Shown: piece after piece, positions 5,649 to 13,900 of the stretch
How positions within the stretch are numbered: the first letter of the stretch is position 1
Layout of the letters: every line of letters begins with the position of its first letter
NCBI GenBank assembly: GCA_021162125.1
Contig: JAGGZG010000291.1
Span: forward strand, 1 to 17,099
From: Anaerolineae bacterium
GTDB taxonomy: Bacteria > Chloroflexota > Anaerolineae > JACIWR01
Length of the DNA stretch: 17,099 nucleotides
Reading direction: 5' to 3'
Notes under the pieces: model-generated
Database searches by the model: none
What the model was told of the DNA's origin: nothing
What the model saw: only the letters and a program-made list of their open reading frames with translations
Position numbers and translations under genes: made by a program

Positions 5649-6529
5649 CCGAACATCACTCACAGTCCGACGTCTTTGCGCAGTATTTTTGGCCCAATAA
5701 AATGGGGCGGATGTTCCTCCTGGCTCTGGAAGATGTGATGGGCAAGAACGGGGTAAGCGCAGTTCTGAACCTGGCCAAATTGAGACACCTGGTCAATCAC
5801 TATCCACCCAACAACCTTGACCTGGGATTCAGTTTTGAGGAGATGAGCGGGATCAATAAGGCGTTGGAGGACATGTACGGCCCGCGAGGGGGGCGGGGAC
5901 TGGCCATACGCGCCGGACGGGCGGGCTTCAAGTATGCACTCAAGGATTTTGGCTCCCTGCTGGGCATGGCTGACCTAGCCTTTCGACTGTTGCCCCTGGG
6001 GATGAAGCTCAAAGTGGGCCTCAACGCCATGGCCGACACTTTCAATAAATTCACCGACCAGCGCGTCACCCTGGAGGAGGAAGCTGACCATTTCGTCTAC
6101 GTGATTGATCGCTGCCCGGTGTGCTGGGGACGGCACGCTGCCGGGCCCACCTGTCACGCAGCCGTGGGACTGCTTCAGGAGACGGTGCACTGGATCAGCG
6201 GGGGCAAGGTGTTTCACATCGAGGAAGTATCTTGTGCCGCCGAACTCTCCTGGGATATCTTCACCGGCCCGGTGTTCAACGGTCGGGTGGTGGCCGTGGA
6301 TGGAGCGAAGCTCATCGTGATGACGAATGGCTCTAAGCGCCAGGTGTGGGTGAAGGACGACACCCGGCTTGCCGTGCGGGGGGTCGTTAAGCCGTCGGTG
6401 GCCGATGTGCGTGTTGATGACATAGTGCTGGTCAGTGGCAAAGTGGATGCAGAAGGGGTGGTGCACGCTCAGGCATTGGCTGGGCGGTACACCTGCACGT
6501 TTATCATCGGCAAGCGGCCGTTAGGTTGA
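5645..6529 (+). CDS. V4R (4-vinyl reductase-like) domain protein split by a DUF5666-like domain
   Basis: A 294-residue protein. Residues about 1-150 are a mainly helical N-terminal part without a family I recognise (FWPNKMGRMFLLALEDVMG near the start). A V4R-like small-molecule binding domain starts around 145: CPVCWG at 157-162, C170, GLLQE at 175-179, the SGGKVFHIEEVSC strand pair ending at C197. In V4R proteins this leads straight into the CxAxGxxxC motif and a final strand. Here C197-A-A is followed by about 79 extra residues before A279-G280-R-Y-T-C284-TFIIGKRPLG completes the motif. The insert resembles DUF5666. V4R domains bind hydrophobic ligands or occur in bacteriochlorophyll 4-vinyl reductase-related proteins; the ligand here is unknown. 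The four-base overlap with the hydrolase gene suggests a shared function. The cysteines could bind metal. Confidence 0.75.
   Translation: MTEHHSQSDVFAQYFWPNKMGRMFLLALEDVMGKNGVSAVLNLAKLRHLVNHYPPNNLDLGFSFEEMSGINKALEDMYGPRGGRGLAIRAGRAGFKYALKDFGSLLGMADLAFRLLPLGMKLKVGLNAMADTFNKFTDQRVTLEEEADHFVYVIDRCPVCWGRHAAGPTCHAAVGLLQETVHWISGGKVFHIEEVSCAAELSWDIFTGPVFNGRVVAVDGAKLIVMTNGSKRQVWVKDDTRLAVRGVVKPSVADVRVDDIVLVSGKVDAEGVVHAQALAGRYTCTFIIGKRPLG
6242..6478 (+). other. DUF5666-like domain nested in the V4R motif
   Basis: Residues 200-278 of the V4R protein. The core (about 211-279) has the DUF5666 pattern: FNGRVVAVDGAKLIV, then KRQVWVKDDTRL, then VRVDDIVLVSGKVDAEGVV and a closing HAQAL. This is a small beta-barrel-like unit, usually found in exported proteins. 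Removing exactly these residues leaves CAAAGRYTC, a perfect CxAxGxxxC. The reading frame is intact on both sides and no repeat or target duplication is seen at the borders. Confidence 0.6.
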
Positions 6530-6591
6530 CGCGGGAGAGATGTTTACGAGGGGGGGTGTTCAGCGGGGGCATTAGGTGCTGAGGACCAACG

Positions 6592-7845
6592 ATGCGTAAA
6601 ATAATCATCCGAGACACCAGGAAGATCGCTCCGTTTAACGAACCGGCGCGAGACCTGCGGGTTTTGAACAAGCCGCTCTGGCTGTTCCAGCGAGATGTAC
6701 TGGCCCGATATTGTACGGAGGAGCGAGAGGTAAACGGCCTGGAAGAGATCGAGTGGGAAGAGGGTATGGAGACTCTGGTTTACCGCGACAACCTCTTCTT
6801 CGACAAGTTCTTTTTCGAGGCGTTTATCCGGGAGGCTCAGGCAGGGGGACGTGCGTGCCGGGTGGCCTTCTCCCCTACGGATCGGGCCATTGTTAATCAC
6901 GCTCTCCCCCTTCAAGATGGAATTCAACCCTTGAATGACCTGTACGTGGCGGACATGTGGTACCTGCCCCGTGGGGTGTGGGAGGAACCACAGCCACTCG
7001 TCGTGGACACCCTGGCCCGGGAGATCGGGTACTATCACGTGCCCACCTACATGGCCTCGGAAAAGGGGGAGATGGTGTTCTTCGTTCCCCTGCGGGCTTT
7101 TCTCTCCATTGAGCACTGGGTGCACATCTTCATGGCCAATTCGGCCTTTGGCATCTGGGCCCACGGTGCGCGGGTCGAAAGTGAGATAGAGAGCCTGGGC
7201 AAGCGTCTGAAGGTGTTGGGCCGTGCGCTGCTGGAACGCCAGCAAGTGCTCTCCAGCTCGGCGATGGTTCAAGTGGGGCGCAATACCCAAATTGATCCCA
7301 CGGCCATAATCCAGGGGCCCACCATCATCGGCGATAACGTGATCATCGGCCCCGGCGCGGTCGTCACCAACAGCATCATCGGCAATAACGTCAACATCGC
7401 CCAGGGCTGCCAGGTTATGCTCAGCGTAGTCTGTGACCGTTGCTTTCTTCCCTTTCGCGCCGCGCTCTTCCTGACGACGCTGATGGAGGATTGCATCGTG
7501 GCTCAGAATGCCTGTCTGCAATGCTGCGTCGTGGGGCGCAACTCCTTCGTGGGCGCGGGCACGACGTTCACCGATTTCTACCTGGTCCCCCGTCCGTCTA
7601 TTCGCACGATGCGCGATGGTGTTCTGGAGGATGTGGGCCTGACCGTGATTGGCAGTTGCATAGGCCACAACTGCCGCATCGGCTCTGACTTGACGTTCTA
7701 CCCAGCGCGTATGGTGGAATCCGACACCGTTCTGGTTCGCTCGGAGGAGCGGTCGGTCATCACCAAAAACATCAGCTACGAGGAGGGGGATCAGCACCAC
7801 CTGTCCAATGGACGTCGTCATCCCCGCTTGTATCCCAGAGATTGA
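6592..7845 (+). CDS. GlmU-like left-handed beta-helix (hexapeptide repeat) protein
   Basis: A 417-residue protein in two halves. Residues 1-215 include a conserved-looking head (FNEPARDLRVLNKPLWLFQRD at 15-35, a run used here as a landmark) and helices reminiscent of sugar-nucleotidyltransferase-like proteins, but the nucleotide-binding GGxGTR loop is absent, so this half may be degenerate or a different fold. From about 224 come hexapeptide repeats of a left-handed beta helix: IDPTAIIQGPTIIGDNVIIG, then GAVVTNSIIGNNVNIAQG to about 272, and further coils at 298-325 and 348-372. Such domains often transfer acyl or acetyl groups to sugars or act as scaffolds. A cysteine-rich patch lies at 281-312. 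The ATG follows GAGG at 6581-6584. The 62-base gap before the gene shows no promoter. Substrate unknown. Confidence 0.75.
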   Translation: MRKIIIRDTRKIAPFNEPARDLRVLNKPLWLFQRDVLARYCTEEREVNGLEEIEWEEGMETLVYRDNLFFDKFFFEAFIREAQAGGRACRVAFSPTDRAIVNHALPLQDGIQPLNDLYVADMWYLPRGVWEEPQPLVVDTLAREIGYYHVPTYMASEKGEMVFFVPLRAFLSIEHWVHIFMANSAFGIWAHGARVESEIESLGKRLKVLGRALLERQQVLSSSAMVQVGRNTQIDPTAIIQGPTIIGDNVIIGPGAVVTNSIIGNNVNIAQGCQVMLSVVCDRCFLPFRAALFLTTLMEDCIVAQNACLQCCVVGRNSFVGAGTTFTDFYLVPRPSIRTMRDGVLEDVGLTVIGSCIGHNCRIGSDLTFYPARMVESDTVLVRSEERSVITKNISYEEGDQHHLSNGRRHPRLYPRD

Positions 7846-7908
7846 CGTGTTCGCTGCATAAATTAGCGGGAGGAAGTGTAGTCTAGGGGTGAGTCCCTGG
7901 AGTGCAAC

Positions 7909-9003
7909 ATGGACAACTTTGCGTTCATCATACATCCCATTGATCCCAAACGAGACGTTGAGCGGAAATTCCCTCTTCTGGGTCGCTTCCTCCCGGTGAG
8001 CGCAATTAATTTCCTCTGCCGCTTTTTCCCCCCGGTCTACATTTCTCACATCACCGGAATACGTTCGGCGGCAACGGGCAAGGAGATAGAGGGCTGGTTT
8101 ATCGCCTGTCCCCTGACGCCAGCACGGATGATGGCACTCCCCACCCCCGTTGTTTACAATAAGATCGTCCAGACAGGCCGCATGGCCGAGAAACTGGGGG
8201 CCCGGCTGTTGGGTCTGGGCGCGTTCACCTCGGTAGTGGGCGATGCGGGGCTGACCGTAGCCAGCCGGCTCAACATCCCGGTGACCAGCGGTGACAGCTA
8301 CACCGTGGCCGTGGCTGTACAGGCCATCCGTGAGGCCGCGCGGCGGATGGACATCTCCTTGCCACAGGCGACCACTGCGGTGGTGGGGGCGACGGGGGCT
8401 ATCGGCCGGGTGTGTGCCCAATTACTGGCTGCGGACGTGTCGCGGCTCATCCTGGTTGGCCGCCGCAAGGTTGCCCTGGAAGAGGTGGCCAGGCTGGTCC
8501 GGCAGAGAGGCGATGCGCAGGTGGAGACGACGACGGACATAGCCGCCATTCGCCAGGCGGACCTGGTGCTCACCGTGACCAGTGCTGTGGGTACCATTAT
8601 TGACGCGCACTACCTGAAGAAAGGAGCAGTAGTGTGCGACGTTTCGCGTCCCCGGGACGTTTCGCGGCAGGTGGTGGAGGAGCGGGATGACGTGCTGGTC
8701 ATCGAAGGGGGGATGGTGGAGGTGCCCGGCGATGTGGATTTTGGCTTCGATTTCGGTTTTCCGCCGCGGATGGCGTACGCCTGCATGGCGGAAACTATGA
8801 CTTTGGCTTTGGAAGGACGTTACGAGAGCTACACCCTGGGGCGGAACATCACCGTCGAACAGGTGATGGAAATCGCGCGCCTGGCCGAAAAACACGGCTT
8901 TCGATTGGGAGGATTTCGCAGTTTCGAGCGGGCAGTGACGGATGAGTACATCGAACGGATCAAGGAAAACGCTCGCCGCAAGCGAGGGGGGGAGCAAGTG
9001 TGA
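7909..9003 (+). CDS. Acyl-ACP reductase (AAR)-like NAD(P)-dependent enzyme
   Basis: A 364-residue protein that resembles cyanobacterial long-chain fatty acyl-[acyl-carrier-protein] reductase along its length. Matching landmarks are ITGIRSAATGKEIEGWFI at 48-65, LGAFTSVVG at 103-111, TSGDSYTVA at 126-134, the Rossmann loop GATGAIG at 160-166, VIEGGMVEVPGDVDF at 264-278, and the closing GRNITVEQV and KHGF blocks (311-331). The catalytic cysteine of AAR, in the block MFACFAEAM of the cyanobacterial enzyme, corresponds to C292 in AYACMAETM. The known reaction is reduction of acyl-ACP or acyl-CoA to a fatty aldehyde. No aldehyde deformylating oxygenase gene lies in the window, so alkane formation is not supported. 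The ATG at 7909 has GGAG at 7899-7902. A shikimate/glutamyl-tRNA reductase-like Rossmann protein of another function is the alternative. Confidence 0.8.
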   Translation: MDNFAFIIHPIDPKRDVERKFPLLGRFLPVSAINFLCRFFPPVYISHITGIRSAATGKEIEGWFIACPLTPARMMALPTPVVYNKIVQTGRMAEKLGARLLGLGAFTSVVGDAGLTVASRLNIPVTSGDSYTVAVAVQAIREAARRMDISLPQATTAVVGATGAIGRVCAQLLAADVSRLILVGRRKVALEEVARLVRQRGDAQVETTTDIAAIRQADLVLTVTSAVGTIIDAHYLKKGAVVCDVSRPRDVSRQVVEERDDVLVIEGGMVEVPGDVDFGFDFGFPPRMAYACMAETMTLALEGRYESYTLGRNITVEQVMEIARLAEKHGFRLGGFRSFERAVTDEYIERIKENARRKRGGEQV

Positions 9004-9073
9004 CGGTCGGATGGGCCTGGATGGTGCTGGCCCGAAAGATTGACCGCCGACCTTCGTCATGGAGGAGGGGACG

Positions 9074-9979
9074 ATGAGCAATGGCCGAATCCTGGTAGTA
9101 GAGGACGATTTCGACATCTCCAACATGCTGCGCATCTATTTCGATTCCCAGGGGTACGATGTCATCGTTGCCCCCCGAGGGGGCGATGCCCTGGAGCTAT
9201 GTCGGCGCAAGTTGCCCAACATCGTGGTGCTGGATATCCAGCTCCCTGACATTGATGGCTACGAGGTCTGTCGCCAATTGCGGAACAACCTGCGCACCAG
9301 CCACATTCCCATTATTTTCCTGACCCAGCGTGACGAGCGCAGTGACAAAATCACCGGGCTGGAACTGGGTGCGGACGATTACATCACCAAGCCTTTTGAC
9401 ATCGAAGAGCTGAAACTGAGGGTGCAAAACGCCCTCCGCCGCGCCACCTACGAGAGCATGACCAGCCCGACGACGGGCTTGCCTAGCGGCAAGCTCATCG
9501 AAGAGCAGCTCAAGTCACTGATGCGCAAGAAGGGATGGACTATTCTGTACATCGGGATCAACGATCTCGAGCCCTTCAACGAAGCCTATGGGTTCGTGGC
9601 TGGCAACGACGTTCTGCGTTTCACCGGCCTGGTACTCGGTGAGGCAGTGGATGAGGCGGGCACGACTAACGATTTCATCGGCCACGTGGGCGGTGACGAC
9701 TTCATCGTGATCACTGAGTCCACCGAACCGGAGCGGCTGCGCGACAAAATCGTGGAGCGTTTTAACGAAGGGGTGGGAACATTCTACTCCTTCCGTGACC
9801 GTGAGGCCGGCTACATGAAGGTAACCGATGCCACGGGCCAGGAGCAACGGGTGCCGTTGATGACGCTCTCCATTGGTCTGGTGTCCGACGACACCATGTT
9901 CGCCGACATCCGTGAGATCACGGAGATCGCCTCTGAGGCCCGCCGGCAGGCCGCCCGCCAGCAGACCGCCAACCGCTAA
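9074..9979 (+). CDS. Response regulator with degenerate GGDEF domain
   Basis: A 301-residue two-domain regulator. The receiver (1-122) is complete: acidic pair D11-D12, phosphoacceptor D54 in VLDIQLPDIDG, T84 and K106 in TKPFD. The second domain (about 130-295) aligns with GGDEF proteins through TGLPSGKLIEEQL, FNEAYGFVAGNDVLRF and GGDDF at 206-210. The metal-binding Asp of the usual DxDxFK stretch is replaced by Gly (G161 in YIGINDLEPF) and the signature reads GGDDF, so diguanylate cyclase activity is doubtful; it may sense a nucleotide or act as a protein module. I choose the ATG at 9074, directly preceded by the strong ribosome site GGAGGAGGGG (9061-9070); the upstream ATG at 9059 would overlap that site. 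The likely phosphodonor is the large kinase at 10950. Confidence 0.88.
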   Translation: MSNGRILVVEDDFDISNMLRIYFDSQGYDVIVAPRGGDALELCRRKLPNIVVLDIQLPDIDGYEVCRQLRNNLRTSHIPIIFLTQRDERSDKITGLELGADDYITKPFDIEELKLRVQNALRRATYESMTSPTTGLPSGKLIEEQLKSLMRKKGWTILYIGINDLEPFNEAYGFVAGNDVLRFTGLVLGEAVDEAGTTNDFIGHVGGDDFIVITESTEPERLRDKIVERFNEGVGTFYSFRDREAGYMKVTDATGQEQRVPLMTLSIGLVSDDTMFADIREITEIASEARRQAARQQTANR

Positions 9980-10014
9980 GCAGGTGGGGTTGCGTATCTT
10001 AACCGAGGGCAAGA

Positions 10015-10911
10015 ATGTCTGTCCAAGCTTTTCATGTGAGCGAGGAGTGGTCACAGATTACGCACCGGATGTACCGTGAGCGAGTGTACGCGGGCGTGGC
10101 GATCCTGGCAATCGTGGTCGTCTCCACGGGGTTGGTGGCGGTGTTCGACCGGCTTCCCCTGTCTGTAGCCTGGGCGTCCTTCACGGTGGAAGCTGTGTCT
10201 CTTTGTCTGTACGGGGCCGTGGCCGTTGGGTATGCGCTCCACCACCGCGCTAAGGTGTGGGCCATCGCTGCCGGAGTGTATGCCATAGGTCTGGCGCTCA
10301 TGGCCGTGACCGACTGGCTGACCAAAAGCGGCCTGTCCGTGCTCCCGGTGGACAGTCCACGGGCCCAGAGCCCTATACTTTACGCCGGGGTGGTGATGCT
10401 CTTGTATTGGGGCGTCCTTATTTGGTTAATGCGTCGTTTCCCCGACGAGATGCGAACGATTGGGCTGACCGGAGCACGTTGGGGGGCGTGGGCCGTGGTC
10501 GGGCTGCTCACCGGCCTGATCCTGGGCGGGCATCTGCTGTTTACGGCGACGACAGCGGCCGGGATGTCCCTGTCACTCAGGCCCTGCCCCTACGTTCTGT
10601 GGAGTCTGTGCTACGAGGTCGGAGTGCAGTCCATTACCGAGGAGTTATTCTTCAGAGGGGTAGCTTTTAACTTCCTTTACCGGGTCATGGGGCGGAATCT
10701 TTGGCTGTCGGCCATTGTCACCTCGCTGCTGAATGTAGCGGCTCTCATGGTCAAGGCCGGATGGAGCGCGAATTTGCTCCTCTCTCTGGGTACACTGTTC
10801 TACACTTTCGCAATGGGCATGGTGAGCGCTGCCCTGTTCAGCCGCTCGCGAAGCATCGTGCCTGGTTTCGTAAACAACGTGGTTTTCAGCATGGTCACAA
10901 TTCTTTTATAG
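10015..10911 (+). CDS. CPBP/Abi-like multipass membrane protein, probable loss of catalytic histidines
   Basis: A 298-residue membrane protein with roughly seven or eight hydrophobic segments (about 24-44, 53-75, 80-98, 121-139, 155-178, 193-205, 229-247, 256-275). The CPBP (CAAX protease and bacteriocin-processing) signature EExxxR is present as E209-E210-LFF-R214. The second motif, normally with a metal- or water-coordinating His (FxxxH), reads TSLLNVAAL with N240, and the third (HxxxN) reads GFVNN at 284-288 without His. The family are intramembrane glutamic proteases that process prenylated or other membrane substrates; this member may be inactive or use a variant site. It lies 35 bases after the response regulator and 38 before the kinase, suggesting a link to membrane signalling. 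The ATG follows GAGGG at 10004-10008. Confidence 0.78.
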   Translation: MSVQAFHVSEEWSQITHRMYRERVYAGVAILAIVVVSTGLVAVFDRLPLSVAWASFTVEAVSLCLYGAVAVGYALHHRAKVWAIAAGVYAIGLALMAVTDWLTKSGLSVLPVDSPRAQSPILYAGVVMLLYWGVLIWLMRRFPDEMRTIGLTGARWGAWAVVGLLTGLILGGHLLFTATTAAGMSLSLRPCPYVLWSLCYEVGVQSITEELFFRGVAFNFLYRVMGRNLWLSAIVTSLLNVAALMVKAGWSANLLLSLGTLFYTFAMGMVSAALFSRSRSIVPGFVNNVVFSMVTILL

Positions 10912-10949
10912 CCAGTGGGGGGAAATGGCTGCATCTGGGAATGGTGTGA

Positions 10950-13900
10950 ATGGGCAGGAAGTTTTTTCCCAAAAGACAGCGCGAGTTCAACTGGATTGTA
11001 GCGGGGGGGATGGGATTGACCATCCTCCTGATTACGATTGGAGTGTACGTAAGTGAGGCTGAGTCCTCAGTCTACGCCGCTATCTTTCGCTACTTATATC
11101 TGGTGCCTGTCATTCTGGCAGCGTTCCGTGTGGGCCTGGGAGCTGGTCTGTCCGTATCCCTGGCGAGCACCGGTCTGCTGCTCCCCCTGTTAGCACAGCA
11201 CGTTGCCTCTACGGGCCTTTCGGCGAGCACGGTAGAGCTTCTGGTCGCCATTGTGATCCTTAACCTCGTCGCTTACGCCGTGGGAGTGATAGCCGGCCCC
11301 CAACGGCGGCAGAAGGAACTGTACCGCACGCTGGACCACTTGAGTGAGCTATTCAGCCGGGAGTTGCGTCTGGAGGAGTTGCTGGACGTGGTGCTCACTC
11401 AGGCGCGGGAGATTCTGCACACCCAGCGGGGGGAGATACTTCTGTGCCGCCAGCGCGATGGGAAGCTGGAGATCGCGGTCAACCACGGATTAAACCCGAT
11501 GCAGGTGGCGATGCTCAATCAGACCACGGAGGATGGGACACGGCTGGGCCAGTGGCTGCTGGCGCGTAACACTTCTTTCCTGAGTAACAACCTCCGTTCT
11601 GATCAGCGCTACGAATGGTGGGCAGAGACCCTGGGCGCGCCGCCCGCTTCATTAATCGCCACTCCTCTGCGACGAGGGCACACCCCTTTCGGCTTGATTT
11701 GTCTCTTCGACAAGGCGAGCGGTGCATTCACGGTAGAGGACTTGCGCTTGTTGGAGGCTATTGCCGACAAAAGTGAAATCGCTATCGAGAATGCCCGCCT
11801 GTACACCATGACCGACGAAGCTCTCAGTCAGCGGGTGGAGGAGCTGTCGGCCATCGAGGAAATTGACCGCGAGCTATCCGCCATGCTGGATTTGCAACGG
11901 GTAATTGACTTGGTGCTGGACCGGGCCATCGGTGCTACAGGTGCGAAGGCGGGATTGATTGGCTTGTGCGAGACGGCAAGCCAGGACCAGGAAATGGAAC
12001 TGCTGGCGCAGCGGGGTTACGATGGAACCCGTCTGCCGCCAAAGTGGAGCATGGACACGGGGGTTATCGGGCGCGTGGCACGCACCGGCCGGCCGGCCCT
12101 GGTCCCGGATGTGACTCGAGACCCGGATTACGTGGCTGCTCTCCCAGAGACTCGTTCCCAGATGACGGTGCCCATTCTGCGTGAAGAGCGGGTGATCGGC
12201 GTACTCAGTTTGGAAAGCCCCACACCCGATGCTTTCGACTGGGATGACCTGCGTTTCGTCAGACATCTCTCGGAGCACGCGGCGATCGCCATTGAGAACG
12301 CCCGCCTGTTCGAGGAGGAGCAGCGCCGGGCGCAGGAGATGGCGCTGATCAACGAGATCAGCCGCACCATCAGCGCCAGCCTGGACCTGAAGACCACTCT
12401 CGATGCCATCCTGGCCTGCACCCGGCGGGTCGTGGATTACACCGTGGCCGAAATTTGCCTGTGGGACCCCGCGCGGGAGGTCATGGTCGCCCGCGGAGAG
12501 GGGGGCGATTCATCCCTCACGGCCCTGGCCGGCGGGATATACCGCCTGGACGAGGGCTACACCGGCTGGATCGCTCGCCATCGCCAGCCCCTGCTTATTC
12601 CCGATACCCGCGCTCGCCAGGACGTGCGCCCCAAGGTCGAACGTGCGGATAGGCCGCTGCTTTCCTACGTGGGAGTGCCCCTGCTGATCGGAGAGGAGCT
12701 GGTCGGCACGTTGGAACTGGGCAGCGATCAGGTGGGAACGTACACCGAGGATGATCTGGCCACGTTGCAGCTCGTCGCCGGACAGGCCGCCATCGCCCTG
12801 GAGAACGCCCGTCTCTACAGTCTCACCGACGAGAAGTTGAAGGCACGTGTGGAGCAGCTTACTGCCCTGCAGCGCATTAGCCGGGAGCTGACGGCCACAT
12901 TGGACCTGGGCTACATCCTGAATATGCTGTTGGAGCAGGCCATTCGCGCCACAGGGGCCACTCACGGCAACGTTGTGCTGATCGGCCACGATACTGAGCG
13001 CCTGGAGTTGCGGGTGGCGAAGGGATACTCCGGCGAGGAAAAAGCCCACGTCCAGGCGGTGCTGGCAGAGCCCCCGCCGGATAGCGTTTTCGGGCGGGTG
13101 CTGACCAGCGGTGAGCCATGTCTGGTGCCGGATGTTACTTCCCGGAGGCCTCGGTCTGTGTGTGTCAAAGCGGATACGCGCTCGGCGCTGGTGGTGCCCA
13201 TTTTCTACGAAGGTATGGTCGCCGGCTTGATCAACCTGTACAGCGTTCAGGAAAGTCACTTTACTCCAGAGCACCTGGAATTTGTGCAGGCATTATCCCA
13301 CCAGGCGGCCATGGCCATCCGCAACGCTCGTGCCTACGAGGAATTGGTGCAGCAGCGCAACCAGCTCTCCCTGCGTGCTGAGCAGCTCGCTAACCTGGCC
13401 GCCATCAGCAACGCTTTGCACACCGACCGCCCGCTGGAAAAGGTGCTGGAGGACCTGGTATACGCCATTCAGGAAGCGGTGGGATTCAACGTGGTGCTGC
13501 TCAGCATCGTGGACCGGAATTCCTCGACCCTACGTCGGGTGGCCGCCGCCGGTTTGCCTCTCTCCGTTTTTAATGAGTTGAAGCAGAGAACACAACAGCT
13601 ATCCACGATCCAGGAAGGGCTGCGCGAGGAGTTCCGCATCAGCCACTCCTATTACATCCCGCACCAGCACAAAGAATTGACCAAAGAATGGGACACCTTC
13701 ACGCCCCTCCGGGACACGACGAATCGTGGTGATGGCTACTGGCACGCCGAGGACATGCTGCTCGTGCCCCTGCGCGGCACCGACGGCCGTATGTTGGGGT
13801 TAATCTCCGTGGACGTGCCCCGCGATGGCCGTGCTCCCACCCGGCCCGTCGTCGAAGCCCTGGAGGTGTTTGCCAATCTGGCAGCCGTGGCCGTCGAAAA

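Noticed and set aside
5645..6529. Calling the V4R protein bacteriochlorophyll 4-vinyl reductase (BchJ)
   Set aside because: No other photosynthesis gene is present and V4R domains are widespread in non-phototrophs.
7842..7864. TTGACG followed by an AT-rich stretch after the hexapeptide gene, as a promoter for the AAR-like gene
   Set aside because: The only -10-like hexamers lie 9-11 bp from TTGACG, far too close for a sigma70 promoter.
6544..8421. A 625-codon - strand open frame across the hexapeptide and AAR-like genes
   Set aside because: Its composition is rich in His, Arg, Gly and Gln without domain patterns, it spans two well-supported + strand genes, and no ribosome site is evident.
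9004..9073. GGTCGG/CCGACC and GGGCC/GGCCC pairs before the response regulator as a terminator
   Set aside because: The stems are 5-6 bp with long loops and there is no T run, so they are not better than chance in GC-rich DNA.
12510..13274. A 254-codon - strand open frame inside the kinase gene
   Set aside because: It is antisense to GAF3 and GAF4 and has no recognisable domain.
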